DNA of 64,000 nucleotides from Typha latifolia. Lineage: Eukaryota > Streptophyta > Magnoliopsida > Poales > Typhaceae. Under the pieces are notes generated by a model, which ran no database searches, was not told the origin of the DNA, and saw nothing but the letters and a program-made list of their open reading frames with translations. The position numbers and the translations under genes are program-made. The DNA is taken from positions 6,270,001-6,334,000 of the forward strand of contig CM034112.1 of the NCBI GenBank assembly GCA_019914945.1. The letters run 5' to 3'. Position 1 is the stretch's first letter. The number at the start of each line of letters is the position of its first letter. Positions 54,135 to 64,000 of the stretch are shown here, piece by piece.

Positions 54135-55260
54135 TGATACGATTCGGACTTTACATATGTCATCTTGAGCATAGATACACCTTATGTGTGTCTTTTCTTA
54201 TTGATTTAGTGTTTTATTCATAGAAAAATAAGATTTATGTATGTTACGTTAGAACGCGGGTGGGTGTGTTCGAACGCGCTTGTGAACGCCTGCATCAGGT
54301 TCACAAAAATAGAGAATATGAAATGTGCATTTGAACGCGATTAGGCACTTTTGAATGCCGCATTCGAACACCTGCATTAGGTTTACATCGATGGAGAATT
54401 TTGTGCATTCAAACACGCTCAACGAAAATCCACTATTTCTAGGGTTAATAATTGTCATTTTTGAATTGTTTGATTTGCCACTTAAGGTGGGGATGGCAAT
54501 CAAAACGAAATTATGGAATGAATTAAGTTTTTGCCCTAATCTTCTTCATCTCCTTCTCTCTTGTTCCCTTATTCCTCGGCTCCGCCGCTTCTAGCCTCCC
54601 TCAACCGGCCACTCACCCTAGTCCCTTGGGGGCGCCGACCCATTCCTCCCCCTTCTTCAAATCTCTTTACCCTTGCCCTAACCCTTTCATCATCCATAAT
54701 CCCTCCACCACCACCTTACTCATTGGCACCATCCCATTATCGTCGGTCTACCACCTCCATAATCCACCTAGGATCTCGTGCCTCTATCCATAGATCCATA
54801 GAATGAATTCCCTGACGTTTATCTACTTATCTGACGATAACTCCAGATCCCACCGTCCGATTTTTCTAAAATTAGATTTGTTGGAAAGCTATTTTCCAGG
54901 GCTACAAACCAAAGCATGAGCTCCCCAAATATGCCTGAAAATAGCCTGGGCTAAGGGGTAGGATAAGCTTGTGGTAGAGACAAACTCTGCCCGACACCAT
55001 CCCATTATCGTCGGTATACCACCTTCATAATCCACCAAGGATCTCATGCCTCTATCCACAGATCCATAGAACGGACTCCCTGACGTTCATCTACTTATCT
55101 GACGATATCTCCAAATCTCGCCGTCTAATTTTCCGAAAATTAGATTTATTGGAAAGCTCTTTTCCAGGGCTACAAATCAAAGCATGAGCTCCCCAAATGT
55201 GCCTGAAAATGGCCTAGGCTAATGGGTGGGATAAGCTTGTGGTAGAGACGAACTCTGCCA
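54135..55260 (+). mobile_element. Chromovirus G4: 3' LTR with internal tandem duplication
   Basis: It starts TGATACGATTCGGACTTT and aligns with 6229-5520 and 37595-37028 (minus strand). GTTCGAAC-type motifs cluster at 54245-54420. The part from 54727 is duplicated in tandem (268-bp unit, 54727-54994 and 54995-55262). The assigned end, CTGCCA at 55260, is uncertain because the other family members diverge there. No clear target duplication is found. Confidence 0.75.
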
Positions 55261-55262
55261 CC
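54727..55262 (+). repeat. 268-bp tandem duplication in the G4 3' LTR
   Basis: Two copies, both beginning CACCATCCCATTATCGTCGG and ending near AACTCTGCC, differ at about 15 to 20 positions. They cover the leader and U5 part of the LTR. Confidence 0.88.
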
Positions 55263-55555
55263 CTTGCATAATTAGTTTCCTAGAACACTCGTGGAGAATT
55301 CAGGGACAATAAGTGTATGCTGGGGTCTTTTGGCTAGCTTTGCGGCAATGAAGATCCAGCATGTTCACCAAGAAGGTAATATGGTAGCAGACTGGGTTGC
55401 CAAACCGGATAAATTAGTGGCACAAGTTTTTAAGAAAGGGCTTACTGAGAAGCTCCTCTTCGAATTGTGTTAATCTTCTCATTTGTGATAGCTCGATAGC
55501 TATGGCTAGCTGGGCTGCACTAATTTAAGCTGGATCCAACTCCTTTGATAAAAAG
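55261..55555 (+). pseudogene. LINE ORF2 C-terminus (RNase H-like end) and 3' tail
   Basis: The frame 55291-55473 includes ASFAAMKIQHVHQEGNMVAD, the HVxREGNxxADxLA signature at the end of the RNase H domain of plant L1 elements, then stops. A 3' UTR follows with CTTTGATAAAAAGAAAGG near 55540-55557, typical of plant LINE tails. It is on the same strand as ORF1 at 14390, and probably the end of the same element. Confidence 0.75.
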
Positions 55556-56010
55556 AAAGGCTTGCATGTCAAGCTTTCATCGAAATATTTAAACAAAACA
55601 ATATAAATCATTTTCCCCTCAAACAAATTCTCTATCTTTTAGTCACAAACTGACAAGGGTAATAAAAAGATGAACATGAAAGGCAAAGACCAACGTAGAA
55701 AATAGCCAAAAGAAGCATGAAAATCAATATTGATCAATCAATTTTCAAATATCACCAAATAAATGATTCATCGCTAAGATCAAAAAATCTAAAACATACA
55801 TATTTGAGTCAAGAAATGACATATTGGCTTTAAACTCACTAAGCAAATAGTTAACAAGCCAATCCAAGTAAAATTGGCAAGTTGAATAAAAGATCCGTAT
55901 CGACAATAACTATGTTTTTAAGTATTTTGAAGTTCAATCCATATTGGACTTAAGCTTCGTTAATGCATTAAAAAATCAAGCACATAACCTAAAATGCATA
56001 ATTTTAAAAG
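55556..56010. other. AT-rich non-coding sequence
   Basis: No open frame, repeat or element terminus that I recognise. It could be unique host sequence beyond the LINE. Confidence 0.4.
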
Positions 56011-58642
56011 AGGTTAATTTTATTTTACCCTTGTGTGATTTTACTCCATGAAAACTCATATACTTTCAACTTAGACACTTAATTTTCCTATAGTCCGAAC
56101 TAAAGTGCTGACAAGGCTTTCAAGATTCATAACAATGCCTTTCTCTTACTAGGAGCTATGGATTGGACCCTGCAAAAGTGAGTTCGAAGAGAGATGATCA
56201 ATAAAGCAGTCTGATAGCAAGTGAACTGAACCTTTCCTCACCAACTTAGGACCTGTCTTGTCTCATCCTGCCACATAAAGATAAAAGGGCATTAAGTCAC
56301 TTGAGGTAGAATTTGTTTTAGAGAATTAGATAAAATTTATAATGCATCTAAAATAATATTGATAAAATTTTAAATAATACGCCAAAACAAAATTTTCTCA
56401 ATATTTATTTGCTTGTGTATACAATAAATTTCAGTATAAACTAGTATTTATCGGCTCTTGAAATTACACCTCAGTATAAAAATTAAATTATGATACCAAC
56501 ATATATATAGTGGTATTTAACGTCAGTGAAAATCAGAGACTATCTCATCATTTGAAAAATAATACTACAATAAATTAAAGAATATAGTGGCATTTATGAA
56601 AAACGCTAGAATTATGGTGACATGTATTTAAAATGCTAGTAGAAATCATAGAATATAGCGCCCTTTATATAAAATGCTAGGATAAAATATATAATATAGC
56701 AACTTGTTACGCAAATGCCAGGATAAATTAGATAATATAGTGGTCTGTTTAAAAAATGCCAGTATTTCATAAATTATAAATTATACAATTTTTGGCATTT
56801 CATAAATTCTGATAAAATAGAAATGAGAGATATTTTAAAAATACCATTATTCAAAGTGAAATGTTGCATCATCTATCATTTACATAATTAAAATAATGTA
56901 TCCAAATTCATATGGAGCGAATATTAATTAAATGTACCTGGATCCGGATCTGAGTCTGGATCAGAATACAAAATACCTCCAAATGCAAACCCCTAAAATT
57001 TCACTATGCACTTCAATCCCTAGTTCAATCTCTCGTTCCTCTCTTCCTCTCCATTAACGCAGCCTAGCCTGATCATCTTTCATTCCTCTCCTCTCTATCC
57101 ATGCTAGATGAGTTCTTTTATTGTCCTCATTGTCTATTGGAAAATGTTATCATTTAGTAGCAAAAGAAATTTTATTTAGTAAGGATCTAGATATGATTAT
57201 AGGTGGAGAAATATTGGGACAACAATTTTGGGAGGTCTTGTTGAAGTTGCAATCATGGCAATGAGAACTTAATTGGTACTATATGAACCTTAAAAAAATG
57301 AGTGTTGCCTAGCTATCATATCTAGTATGCCGTAGTTACTTATTTTACATATTCTTTAATTGTATTAGTCTTTTATCTACAAATTTGCAACTAATTATAT
57401 CTCATATTTTTTTCTATAAATTAAATAAGCGGGAAAATGAAGTAGAGTAATGTCATTGATCTCACGCTTTTGGTATTCTATTATGGATTGGTTATATATA
57501 TCTTTTTTGTGAAAAATAATGTTGTATTTCTATTTGTAGTGAAAATTGCAATCATGAAATATTAACTAGTTAAGGGGATACTTTTTTTTCGTATTGGATA
57601 TATATTTCTTCTTTTAAAGATAAAATTTATTATGCTTTATTAAATTATCAAAATTATAATGAAGAGATTGACTAGTTATTTTGCTATTTTTTTAGATATT
57701 TTGTTGATATAGCAAATATTTAGGATCTAATGCAGCTCAGCGAACTCTTCTATCATTTGTTTATCCTACAGATATCATTATTTTGAAAATATTTTCATTT
57801 TTAAATATCGTCACATCAACTTTCTGTAGCATTTAAATATGATGCGCAAAGCACTTTTGCCAACATTTAATAAACGTCGGATAACATCATTTTCCCGCAT
57901 ATCTAAATGTAAAAATATAAACCTTTTGCAGGATACAAATCTGTCGGCTAAAGTTATGCTTTCAACGTTTTGTAAATACTGGTACATATATTTTACCTAT
58001 ATTCTTTCTAGCATTTATAAATGGTGATCATCCAACTTAAATTCGATTTAATTAATCAACCATAAAAATATTAACTAGCATTTATAATTTTTTGGCTATT
58101 ATTTGTGACAGAACTATTTATGTCGGCTAACATATTTATTGTGGCACTTAAACTGCCAAAAATTATTTTACCATTGGTGTAATTGTTAGAAAAGAACTTT
58201 TACCCAACATTATATTTAAATGCTGACAAAAACCTTTATCGATCAAGGTTTACATGATATTTGCATATACACCCGTAAAACTTTTACCCAGCTTTTAAAC
58301 AGTTTGTTATAGTGTATAAAATTGCTAGCAAAAACCTAGTTTTGCTTAGTGAGAAGTTAAAAATATAATAAAAACATATATTTACTTAATATATTTATCA
58401 TATCTTTGCCATCTAGTCCGATCAATATTTTTAGATAGATTGGAAAGCCTATCAAATCCATTACAATTTTATCTCTAATGAGGATCTTCAAATTTAACCT
58501 CTAATTTAGTCAAATATAATAGAAAAATTAATTATTGCACTTTAGTCTACACCACAGTGAGATTAAGTGCTTATCTTAAAAATATAGAGGTTTTTTCATA
58601 AAACTGAGCCAAACTAGAGGGGCATAAAATGCAATTTTCTCT
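56011..58642. mobile_element. Foldback (MULE-like) element with long inverted arms, containing a CACTA-like core
   Basis: The left arm begins near 56011 (GGTTAATTTTATTTTACCC...) and the right arm ends near 58642. The reverse complement of 58450-58642 aligns with 56011-56115, including the shared CACTTAAT...ACTAAAGTGC part. Such arms resemble non-autonomous Mutator-like or foldback elements. Between them lies a CACTA-like unit (about 56565-58312). A target duplication could not be confirmed. Confidence 0.45.
56565..58312. mobile_element. CACTA-like non-autonomous element (tentative)
   Basis: The right end reads TTATAGTG and the left end TACTACAATAAATT, so reverse-complement ends approximate CACTATAACAAACT / TACTACAATAAATT. 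Near the ends are recurrent subterminal motifs (ATAGTGGCATTTAT, AAATGCTAG on the left; ATGTCGGCTAA, TTTACCCAACATT on the right), as in En/Spm-type elements. No transposase is seen and a 3-bp target duplication is not clear. Confidence 0.45.
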
Positions 58643-59298
58643 TTAAGAACTAATTTTCACATAACATTAGACCATTAATTTAATAGGCCAAAAATCAATA
58701 CTAGAAGTCAAGTCAATCTATGCCAAATGCATGAAAGATACTCTTGCCTTTAGCACTTATTATGAAGTAAGGTAACATCTTTTTTTAAAAATCTTTTTAA
58801 CGAAGCTTCATGCATTTTCTTTCTTTTCTTTTTGAATCAATTTTTTTATTTTCTTTACCTTTTCTTTTTATTTGCTGTTAATTTTTTACTTTGTGAATGC
58901 TAAAATGAGTCAAGATTTTCTTAATTTCTCATGTTAGGTTGGCTTTCGCTCTTATTCTCTCAAATAGTCCTTTTAGTGATTCTATATCTAAGATGCAATT
59001 ACCCTAAGTCTATAGGTCAATCCAATCTGAATTTATACAATCTACTAGACATAGAAGATATTCAAGTGAACAATAGGCTTAACATGCATGCGATTTCGAA
59101 TTTTCACTTTCAAACCAGCATTCAAAAATAAAACATGACAACCTCTATTCAAAAGACCAATATATAACTTATTAGAGACAACTACAATGTTCAGTTGGAA
59201 TTTGTTTTATTTTTTAGGTTTAATTTTCTGGAATTAAGAAATTCTGATTTCAAGTACTGGCGATTTTAGTTTTCAGGATTTTATAATTTCAAAATTTT
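58643..59298. other. AT-rich non-coding sequence
   Basis: No coding or element signature. One 66-codon open frame at 58931 has no recognisable domain. Confidence 0.4.
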
Positions 59299-59800
59299 CA
59301 AAACATATTTACCTCCCTATATTTCATCAACTTCCCAAAAACTCCACATGGTTTTTTATTTAAGCACTTAATAGCCTATGGCCTTGACTAAAGTACAATT
59401 GTTATTTTTTTATCACAAAACTAGGAATTGAATTTGTACATCCTCATTAGAGATAAAATTATAAGGAATTTAATAAATTTTCAATGTATTAAGAATAATA
59501 CTAACTATAGTTCAAGTAACAAAGATGTGATAAATATATTAAATAGATGTATATTTTGATGATATCTTTGTCATCTAAAATTCGATTGGTATTATTTTAT
59601 ATGTATTAGAAAGCCTATCTAATCCTTTGCAATATTATCAGGCTCTGCAAATTCAACTTATGCTTGATAAAATATAATTAAAAAATTAAAATTAAAATTT
59701 AGTCAAGATCACATGGAGGTTAAGTGTTTATGTTGAAGTTATATAAGAGTTTTATGAAATTGAGCGATCACAGGGGGTTAGAGTGAAATTAACCCTTTCG
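59299..59800. repeat. Second foldback repeat (inverted arms of about 200 bp)
   Basis: The left arm at about 59299-59480 and the right arm at about 59530-59800 are inverted copies of each other, with matching blocks CACTTAATAGCCTATGG / CACTTAACCTCCATGTG and GACTAAAGT / GACTAAATT. The arms also match those at 56011 and 58450-58642. Terminal sequence is of GGGTTAATTTCACTC type. Confidence 0.6.
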
Positions 59801-61089
59801 AAATTTAGCAATTCAATCCATTGGAATTTTTCGAGAAGAGATAATTCCAAGTTCGACAAGGTTTAGAAATCTAGAAAATATAATCCAAGTCGAAGATAAA
59901 AACTACAAACCAAAACTAAATCCTACAAAATTTAGAAAAATGATTTAAAATTAAACTTTAAAAACCAAAATAGTGTACAAGATAGAAATGTGGATATTAT
60001 TCAAACTAAGAAAACCAAATCATCGAGTAAGTAGGAATAAGAAAGTCAAGAATTAATAGGGAATACAAAGCACAAAATGATCATTACACGAGTTTTTTAA
60101 CATAAAAAATCTCTCTCATAAAAAAGAGGATCAAATATGAACTGAATTAATCTTCTCAATAAATCATAGAAATATGTTTCATTTACAATCAATCTAACCG
60201 TATTAATGGCTATTGATTGAAGTCTCTTACATGCTTGAACTCCTTTATCTTTTAACTACTCTGTGATGTAGTAAACCTCCGATTTATCTCACCCAACAAG
60301 CCACTAGTTGATCCCTTTAACTCAGAAGAGAAAAGTAAATAAAGATTTGAAAAGGTGTTGTAGAGAAAATAATTCATATTATGTCTTATTCTGCTTTAAT
60401 TTTTTTATTTTCTTGCTTTTCTTCCATTATAACGTCAAATATCGCTTGAAGGTTAATATATTTCTGTTTTTTTACATATATATATAATGATATACAATCA
60501 CTAATTCTCAAACTCCACTAATTCCTATGCTGTCAAGGGTTCATTCTTTCATAATTGTGTGCATTTTTTAATTAAAATTAGATATTATTAAAAACATAGA
60601 AGCTCAAAATACATCCTAAAAAACACAGAAAAACTAAACGTAATACCATCCTTCACCAAAATGGATTGAGATCAGTGTGCCACAAAAATGACTCATTTGC
60701 GCCTACAATGATTAGCAATCCAATTGGCAGCTTGGTTTGTTTCACAAGAAAACATAATTTAAAGAAAAATTATGAAAAGAGTATAGATAATTGTCTGATG
60801 TCCTAGTAGACAGTGACTCTTTTACCTAGTAATTAAATTTATCATATTTAGTCCACCAACATATCCCACAAAAGTTTACTAGAATTCAATAGATTAAAGA
60901 TCTTAGGCTCCATGAAGGCCCCACAAGTAGGCACGCAAATATTATGACTGTCATGATCATAAGTAAAAATTATAGTCAACTTACAATTGCACGGGGCAAA
61001 TATTTGGGACAATCAATACCAATTTGCATCAATATCATTTATAGCATTCATACCATTAATGAAAGCAAATTGAATAGAAAAATTCAATA
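59801..61089. other. AT-rich non-coding sequence
   Basis: I see no gene, LTR or tandem repeat. Short open frames (for example 60944-61252) are shadows of the LINE fragment or chance frames. Confidence 0.4.
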
Positions 61090-61872
61090 TGAGACCCATC
61101 AACTAGCAATAATGAGAGTATTTATATGGAAATACCTTGTGTTTTTGTCTCTTGCACCAATCCAATTTTCTATAGATTTTGTCTTCCACATGAATTCCAA
61201 TTGCCTCTTAAGAGCAACGCATCTATTATACAAGGATATCAACTCTAGATGATTTGGGGTGGGGGGGAGGGGTGGGTTGGCGAAGAAATAGGGAACATAA
61301 CCTTTAATCTTCAACTCTTATATACTACATTTGACCCGCTCAATATTATTCTAACTTTCTAAGGTCATTTCTGTTCCACTCTTTAACATGTTACTGAATC
61401 TCTCAATTTAGAAGCTAAATACATACCTACCTAATGATTAGAGAAAGTTAACTTTTCCAAATGCTCTCAACCTTAGGGTAGTCCAACAAAAATGCTTAAT
61501 CCTAAAGGATAATTCTTCACAAAGAAGATTAAGAGTTAAATTAGAATAACTTATAAATACCCAAAACAAGCCAAGAGGCCTGAACCGATCTAGATGAAAT
61601 GATTTGTCAATGGCCTGATTGGGACTTTTTGACAATAGTGACCATCTCTTCAATGGTGTTCCACAACATGATGATTTTGCTCGACAGGCCTCTACTAGAG
61701 ATCGAGAAAAGATCCCAATCATGACCAAGCCTATGAAAGCCTACTCATCTCAGCAACCCTGGCAAGCTTAGGTGATTTCTCCCATCCAGGAAGAAGGTAT
61801 AGAAGAGAGAACTTAAGCAGCTTTTGTCACCATCCGGCTCATCCTCACAGATAAGCAGATCCTCATGATGGT
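61090..61872 (-). pseudogene. LINE ORF2 fragment (endonuclease part and EN-RT linker)
   Basis: Minus strand from about 61790: KLARVAEMSRL, a GLSSKIIMLWNTIEEMVTIV segment near 61690-61630 typical of plant L1 endonuclease, VQASWLVLGIY near 61575, then after a deletion ELISLYNRCVALKRQLEFMW and KNTRYFH near 61250-61120, the linker before RT. A poly-G run (61259-61268) interrupts it. It is a second, more decayed LINE copy, cut on the right by the G5 LTR. Confidence 0.65.
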
Positions 61873-62487
61873 GATGTGAATCTGGTCAAATTGGATCACA
61901 TCAAATAAAGATTAGACTGAATAAATTGAGTCTAATTATCTTATTTAGTTATTTGGTTTAGTTAGAGTCTTAGTAGGTTAGTATTTTATTTAATTAGCTA
62001 AATCTAGCTCTTTGCAATTGTGGGAAAATATTTGCAGAATATTTTACACATATTCAAATAATATCAAACTAATTGGATAAGATCGTTAACCTCTAGATCT
62101 ACAACTTTGATATTCATGACTTCTAATCTCCCTCATCTGTCGAGTCACCCCTCTTCTTTGGGATCTCAACCACTTCGTTCCCTTAATCACATTCACCATT
62201 CACCTTCGTCTCCATACCAATCCATAACCTTAACATTCACTCCACCCGTCACCACCACCATCTCCCACGTTATTCCGTATTTTCGTCCCTATTGTAATTC
62301 GAATCTGTGAAAGGAATAAATACAAAAGTTGTAGATCAGAAAGTTACTAATCTAATCCAATTAGTTTCATAATTTTCTTACTATAAGAGAATATCTGAAG
62401 AATATTTTTTCACGGACTGCTTTCTAAAATAAATTTAGATCTTAAGGAATTATTCCGTAGCCGACCTTTTGGTATACAAACCCATCA
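61873..62487 (+). mobile_element. Element G5 5' LTR, promoter deleted
   Basis: It starts TGATGTGAATCTGG, ends AACCCATCA and is followed by a primer site array. Compared with the 3' LTR (63372 onward) it lacks about 290 bp that include the TATA box; the deletion joins two ACTTCT copies (62118-62125). The rest is collinear. Confidence 0.8.
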
Positions 62488-62488
62488 A

Positions 62489-62640
62489 TTTGGTATTAGA
62501 GCTTATCAAATTGATATCAGAGATCATCAATTTGGTATCAGAGCTTATCAAATTGATATCAGAGCTCACCAATTTGGTATTAGAGCTTATCATTTGGTAT
62601 TAGAGCTTATCATTTGGTATCAAAGTAGACGAACCTTAGA
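62489..62640 (+). other. Tandemly repeated primer binding sites of G5
   Basis: TGGTATYAGAGC-like sites, alternating with TTGATATCAGAG versions, recur about seven times over 150 bp in a 34-bp double unit (TTTGGTATCAGAGC + TTATCAAATTGATATCAGAGC-like). The gag leader follows. All copies are complementary to the same initiator tRNA-Met end, some with one mismatch. Confidence 0.88.
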
Positions 62641-62649
62641 CCTCTATTA

Positions 62650-63168
62650 ATGGTTGAAACAAGGAAGATGGCATCAAGGAGACCTATGGAGAGCACACCG
62701 ACAAGGGAAGACTCAATCCACGATGACCCTAATCGTAAGGCCGATTCCTTTCGAGCGATCACGGCAGGACCGAGTCAACCAACGTCCATGGGTGTGAATA
62801 TAGGCTTGGCGGATGAACTTAGGGGCATGTTCCAAATATTGCTGCATAGAGTTGAAGCAATTCAAAAATATCATAATAATTCCAAGGAATATGTCATGAA
62901 CCGATTGGGTTTGTCATCTCCTCGACGACGATTGATGCCTGACCAAGGACCACCGAGGTATACATCACCATCAGAGGAGACCTTGCTACCCACACCGACA
63001 GCTAGGAATACCAAAGCGGTCGTCAGCCATCACCAATTGCCACCCGAGCCATTGATTAAGGGCATTGAAGCTTTGAAAAATATCGAGGATCTGATACCTC
63101 GACAATCCGATCCTATGGTCATGGCTGCCCATCAAGCTAGACTCGAACGTACATTGGATTGTGGGTGA
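62650..63168 (+). CDS. Element G5 gag-like protein (172 residues, N-terminal part of gag only)
   Basis: An uninterrupted frame from the ATG at 62650: MVETRKMASRRPMESTPTRE, then PSQPTSMGVNIGLADELRGM, a helical segment (FQILLHRVEAIQKYHNNSKE), a Pro/Arg-rich middle and LKNIEDLIPRQSDP. The N-terminus is that of element 2 gag (5119). It lacks the capsid core, zinc knuckle and all of pol, so it is a gag N-terminal fragment on a non-autonomous element. It is the only intact retroelement frame of this family in the window, and whether it is made is unknown. Confidence 0.6.
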   Translation: MVETRKMASRRPMESTPTREDSIHDDPNRKADSFRAITAGPSQPTSMGVNIGLADELRGMFQILLHRVEAIQKYHNNSKEYVMNRLGLSSPRRRLMPDQGPPRYTSPSEETLLPTPTARNTKAVVSHHQLPPEPLIKGIEALKNIEDLIPRQSDPMVMAAHQARLERTLDCG

Positions 63169-63371
63169 GTTAAATCTTAGCCTTGGACTAATTGGTCAAG
63201 CACAAATCAACGCGCTACATTATGTTACACTTGGCCGAGCCATGGCCTCCTCCACAAGTCTTGCGCTCTTGGTCTCAGCTCGGATGTTGGTGGGAACGAT
63301 TTAGCAAATACGAAAGGTTTGGGAACCACCATGGACACCTTGAGGACAAGGTGGTCGAAAGCGTGGTGGAT
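63169..63371 (+). other. Element G5: residual interior before the 3' LTR
   Basis: About 200 bp link gag to the 3' LTR. The last 40 bp (ACCTTGAGGACAAGGTGG...) match the usual end of chromovirus pol plus polypurine tract (compare 54100-54130). Everything from capsid core to chromodomain is missing. The frame at 63192-63374 has no recognised domain. Confidence 0.65.
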
Positions 63372-64000
63372 TGATGCGAATCGGGTCAGATCGGATCACA
63401 TCAAAGGGAGATTAGGCTCAATGGATTAAGTCTAATTATCTTATTTGGTTATTTGGTTTAGTTAGAGTCTTAATAGGTTAGGATTTTATTTAATTAGCTA
63501 AATCCAACTCTTTGCAATTTTGGGAAAATACTTGCAGAATATTCTACACATATCCAAATAATATCAATCTAGTTGAATAAAGTCACCAACCTCCAGATCT
63601 ACAACTTTGATATTCCTGACTTCTCTAGATTCAAAATTTATCTACGACAAAATGAATAGTTAATCCGAGAAGATAATGAAGACTAATTTAGTTAGTTTGT
63701 TAGAGTTTTAACTTAGTTGTTGATTTGTTAGGAGTTGTTTAATTTAGTCGATAAGTCCCTAGGGTGAGCCTTTATATATATGTGGAGGAAACCCTAATTG
63801 GAGTATGATGATGATGCTATTGGATTATTGATTTCTTGCCTCCTATCTTCTCTCTAGACTCTCTCCCTCCTCACTCTTCACCATCCTTCCACCTCTATCG
63901 TTGGCAAGGTTTCTCTTAACTTCTAATCTCCCTTGTCTGTTGAGTCACCCCTCTTCTTTAGGATCTCGACCACTTCGTTCCCTTCATCTATATCCCTTAA
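63372..64000 (+). mobile_element. Element G5 3' LTR, running off the window
   Basis: It starts TGATGCGAATCGGGTCAG and keeps the promoter part missing from the 5' LTR: TATA-like CTTTATATATATG at about 63768, then ACCCTAATTGG and a CT-rich leader (63835-63990). The end and the target duplication lie beyond 64000. Confidence 0.8.

Noticed and set aside
57839..58027. 62-residue open frame in the CACTA-like core, and the 66-residue frame at 58931
   Set aside because: AT-rich chance frames with no domain and no conserved neighbour.
62489..62640. tRNA genes or tRNA-derived SINE at the repeated TGGTATCAGAGC sites
   Set aside because: The sites are complementary to a tRNA 3' end, lack A and B boxes and cloverleaf potential, and directly follow an LTR, so they are primer binding sites.

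Overview
This window is nuclear DNA of a flowering plant and looks like gene-poor, possibly pericentromeric, heterochromatin. I see no intact host gene, rRNA or tRNA. Almost everything I can identify is transposable elements inserted into one another: Ty3/gypsy chromoviruses of two lineages (Reina-like and Tekay/Del-like), Ty1/copia elements of the SIRE/Maximus type, an L1-type LINE, a hAT DNA transposon, and foldback and CACTA-like debris. No element has an intact gag-pol. Most nonsense codons where I could infer the ancestral codon are CAG to TAG or TGG to TAG/TGA, as expected for old methylated repeats.

Layout: 362-1606 is a truncated long LTR. 1607-12251 is an array of three Reina-like elements sharing LTRs (internal 1, LTR1 4546-5040, internal 2, LTR2 9774-10631, internal 3, LTR3 11570-12251); a small LTR-element relic (5438-6229, TSD AATAC) sits in the gag of element 2. 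12252-13525 is a reversed gypsy pol fragment. 14390-15745 is LINE ORF1. 15753-19190 is a hAT element that also contains a piece of a branched-chain keto-acid dehydrogenase E2 gene. 19210-22384 is a scrambled Tekay-type element. 22385-47880 is a pile of SIRE copies (called Y, X and Z here), with a 2.8-kb solo LTR (25739-28539, TSD AAAAT) inside X and a whole deleted copy Z (31621-36234, TSD AAACC) inside the 3' part of X. 37596-40287 is LINE ORF2 (minus strand). 47885-55260 is a chromovirus (G4) interrupted by a 3.0-kb solo LTR (50933-53968, TSD CTTAG). 55261-55555 is the LINE 3' end. 56011-59800 holds foldback arms and a CACTA-like core. 61090-61872 is another LINE fragment. 61873-64000 is a gag-only chromovirus derivative (G5) whose 3' LTR runs off the window.

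The split pieces fit one history. If the segment of about 36.79-47.35 kb is turned round, four breaks heal together: SIRE copy Y rejoins across an AAGTA target duplication, the extra ORF of SIRE copy X becomes nearly continuous, G4 gets its 5' LTR and gag start on the correct strand, and LINE ORF2 comes into the same orientation as LINE ORF1 and the LINE 3' end. I infer a LINE base invaded by Y and G4, then X in Y, then Z and a solo LTR in X, then an inversion of about 10.5 kb.

The most unusual biology is threefold. First, the SIRE family carries a second ORF after RNase H, preceded by what looks like its own TATA box, an AAACCCTAG (telo-box-like) 5' UTR and an intron. Second, the palindrome GCGTTCGAACGC and close variants form arrays upstream of TATA boxes in the LTRs of unrelated families (SIRE copia and Reina-type gypsy), and in one copy upstream of the internal ORF2 promoter with about 21-bp phasing. 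Third, two LTRs from different gypsy lineages contain captured chromodomain-coding sequence.
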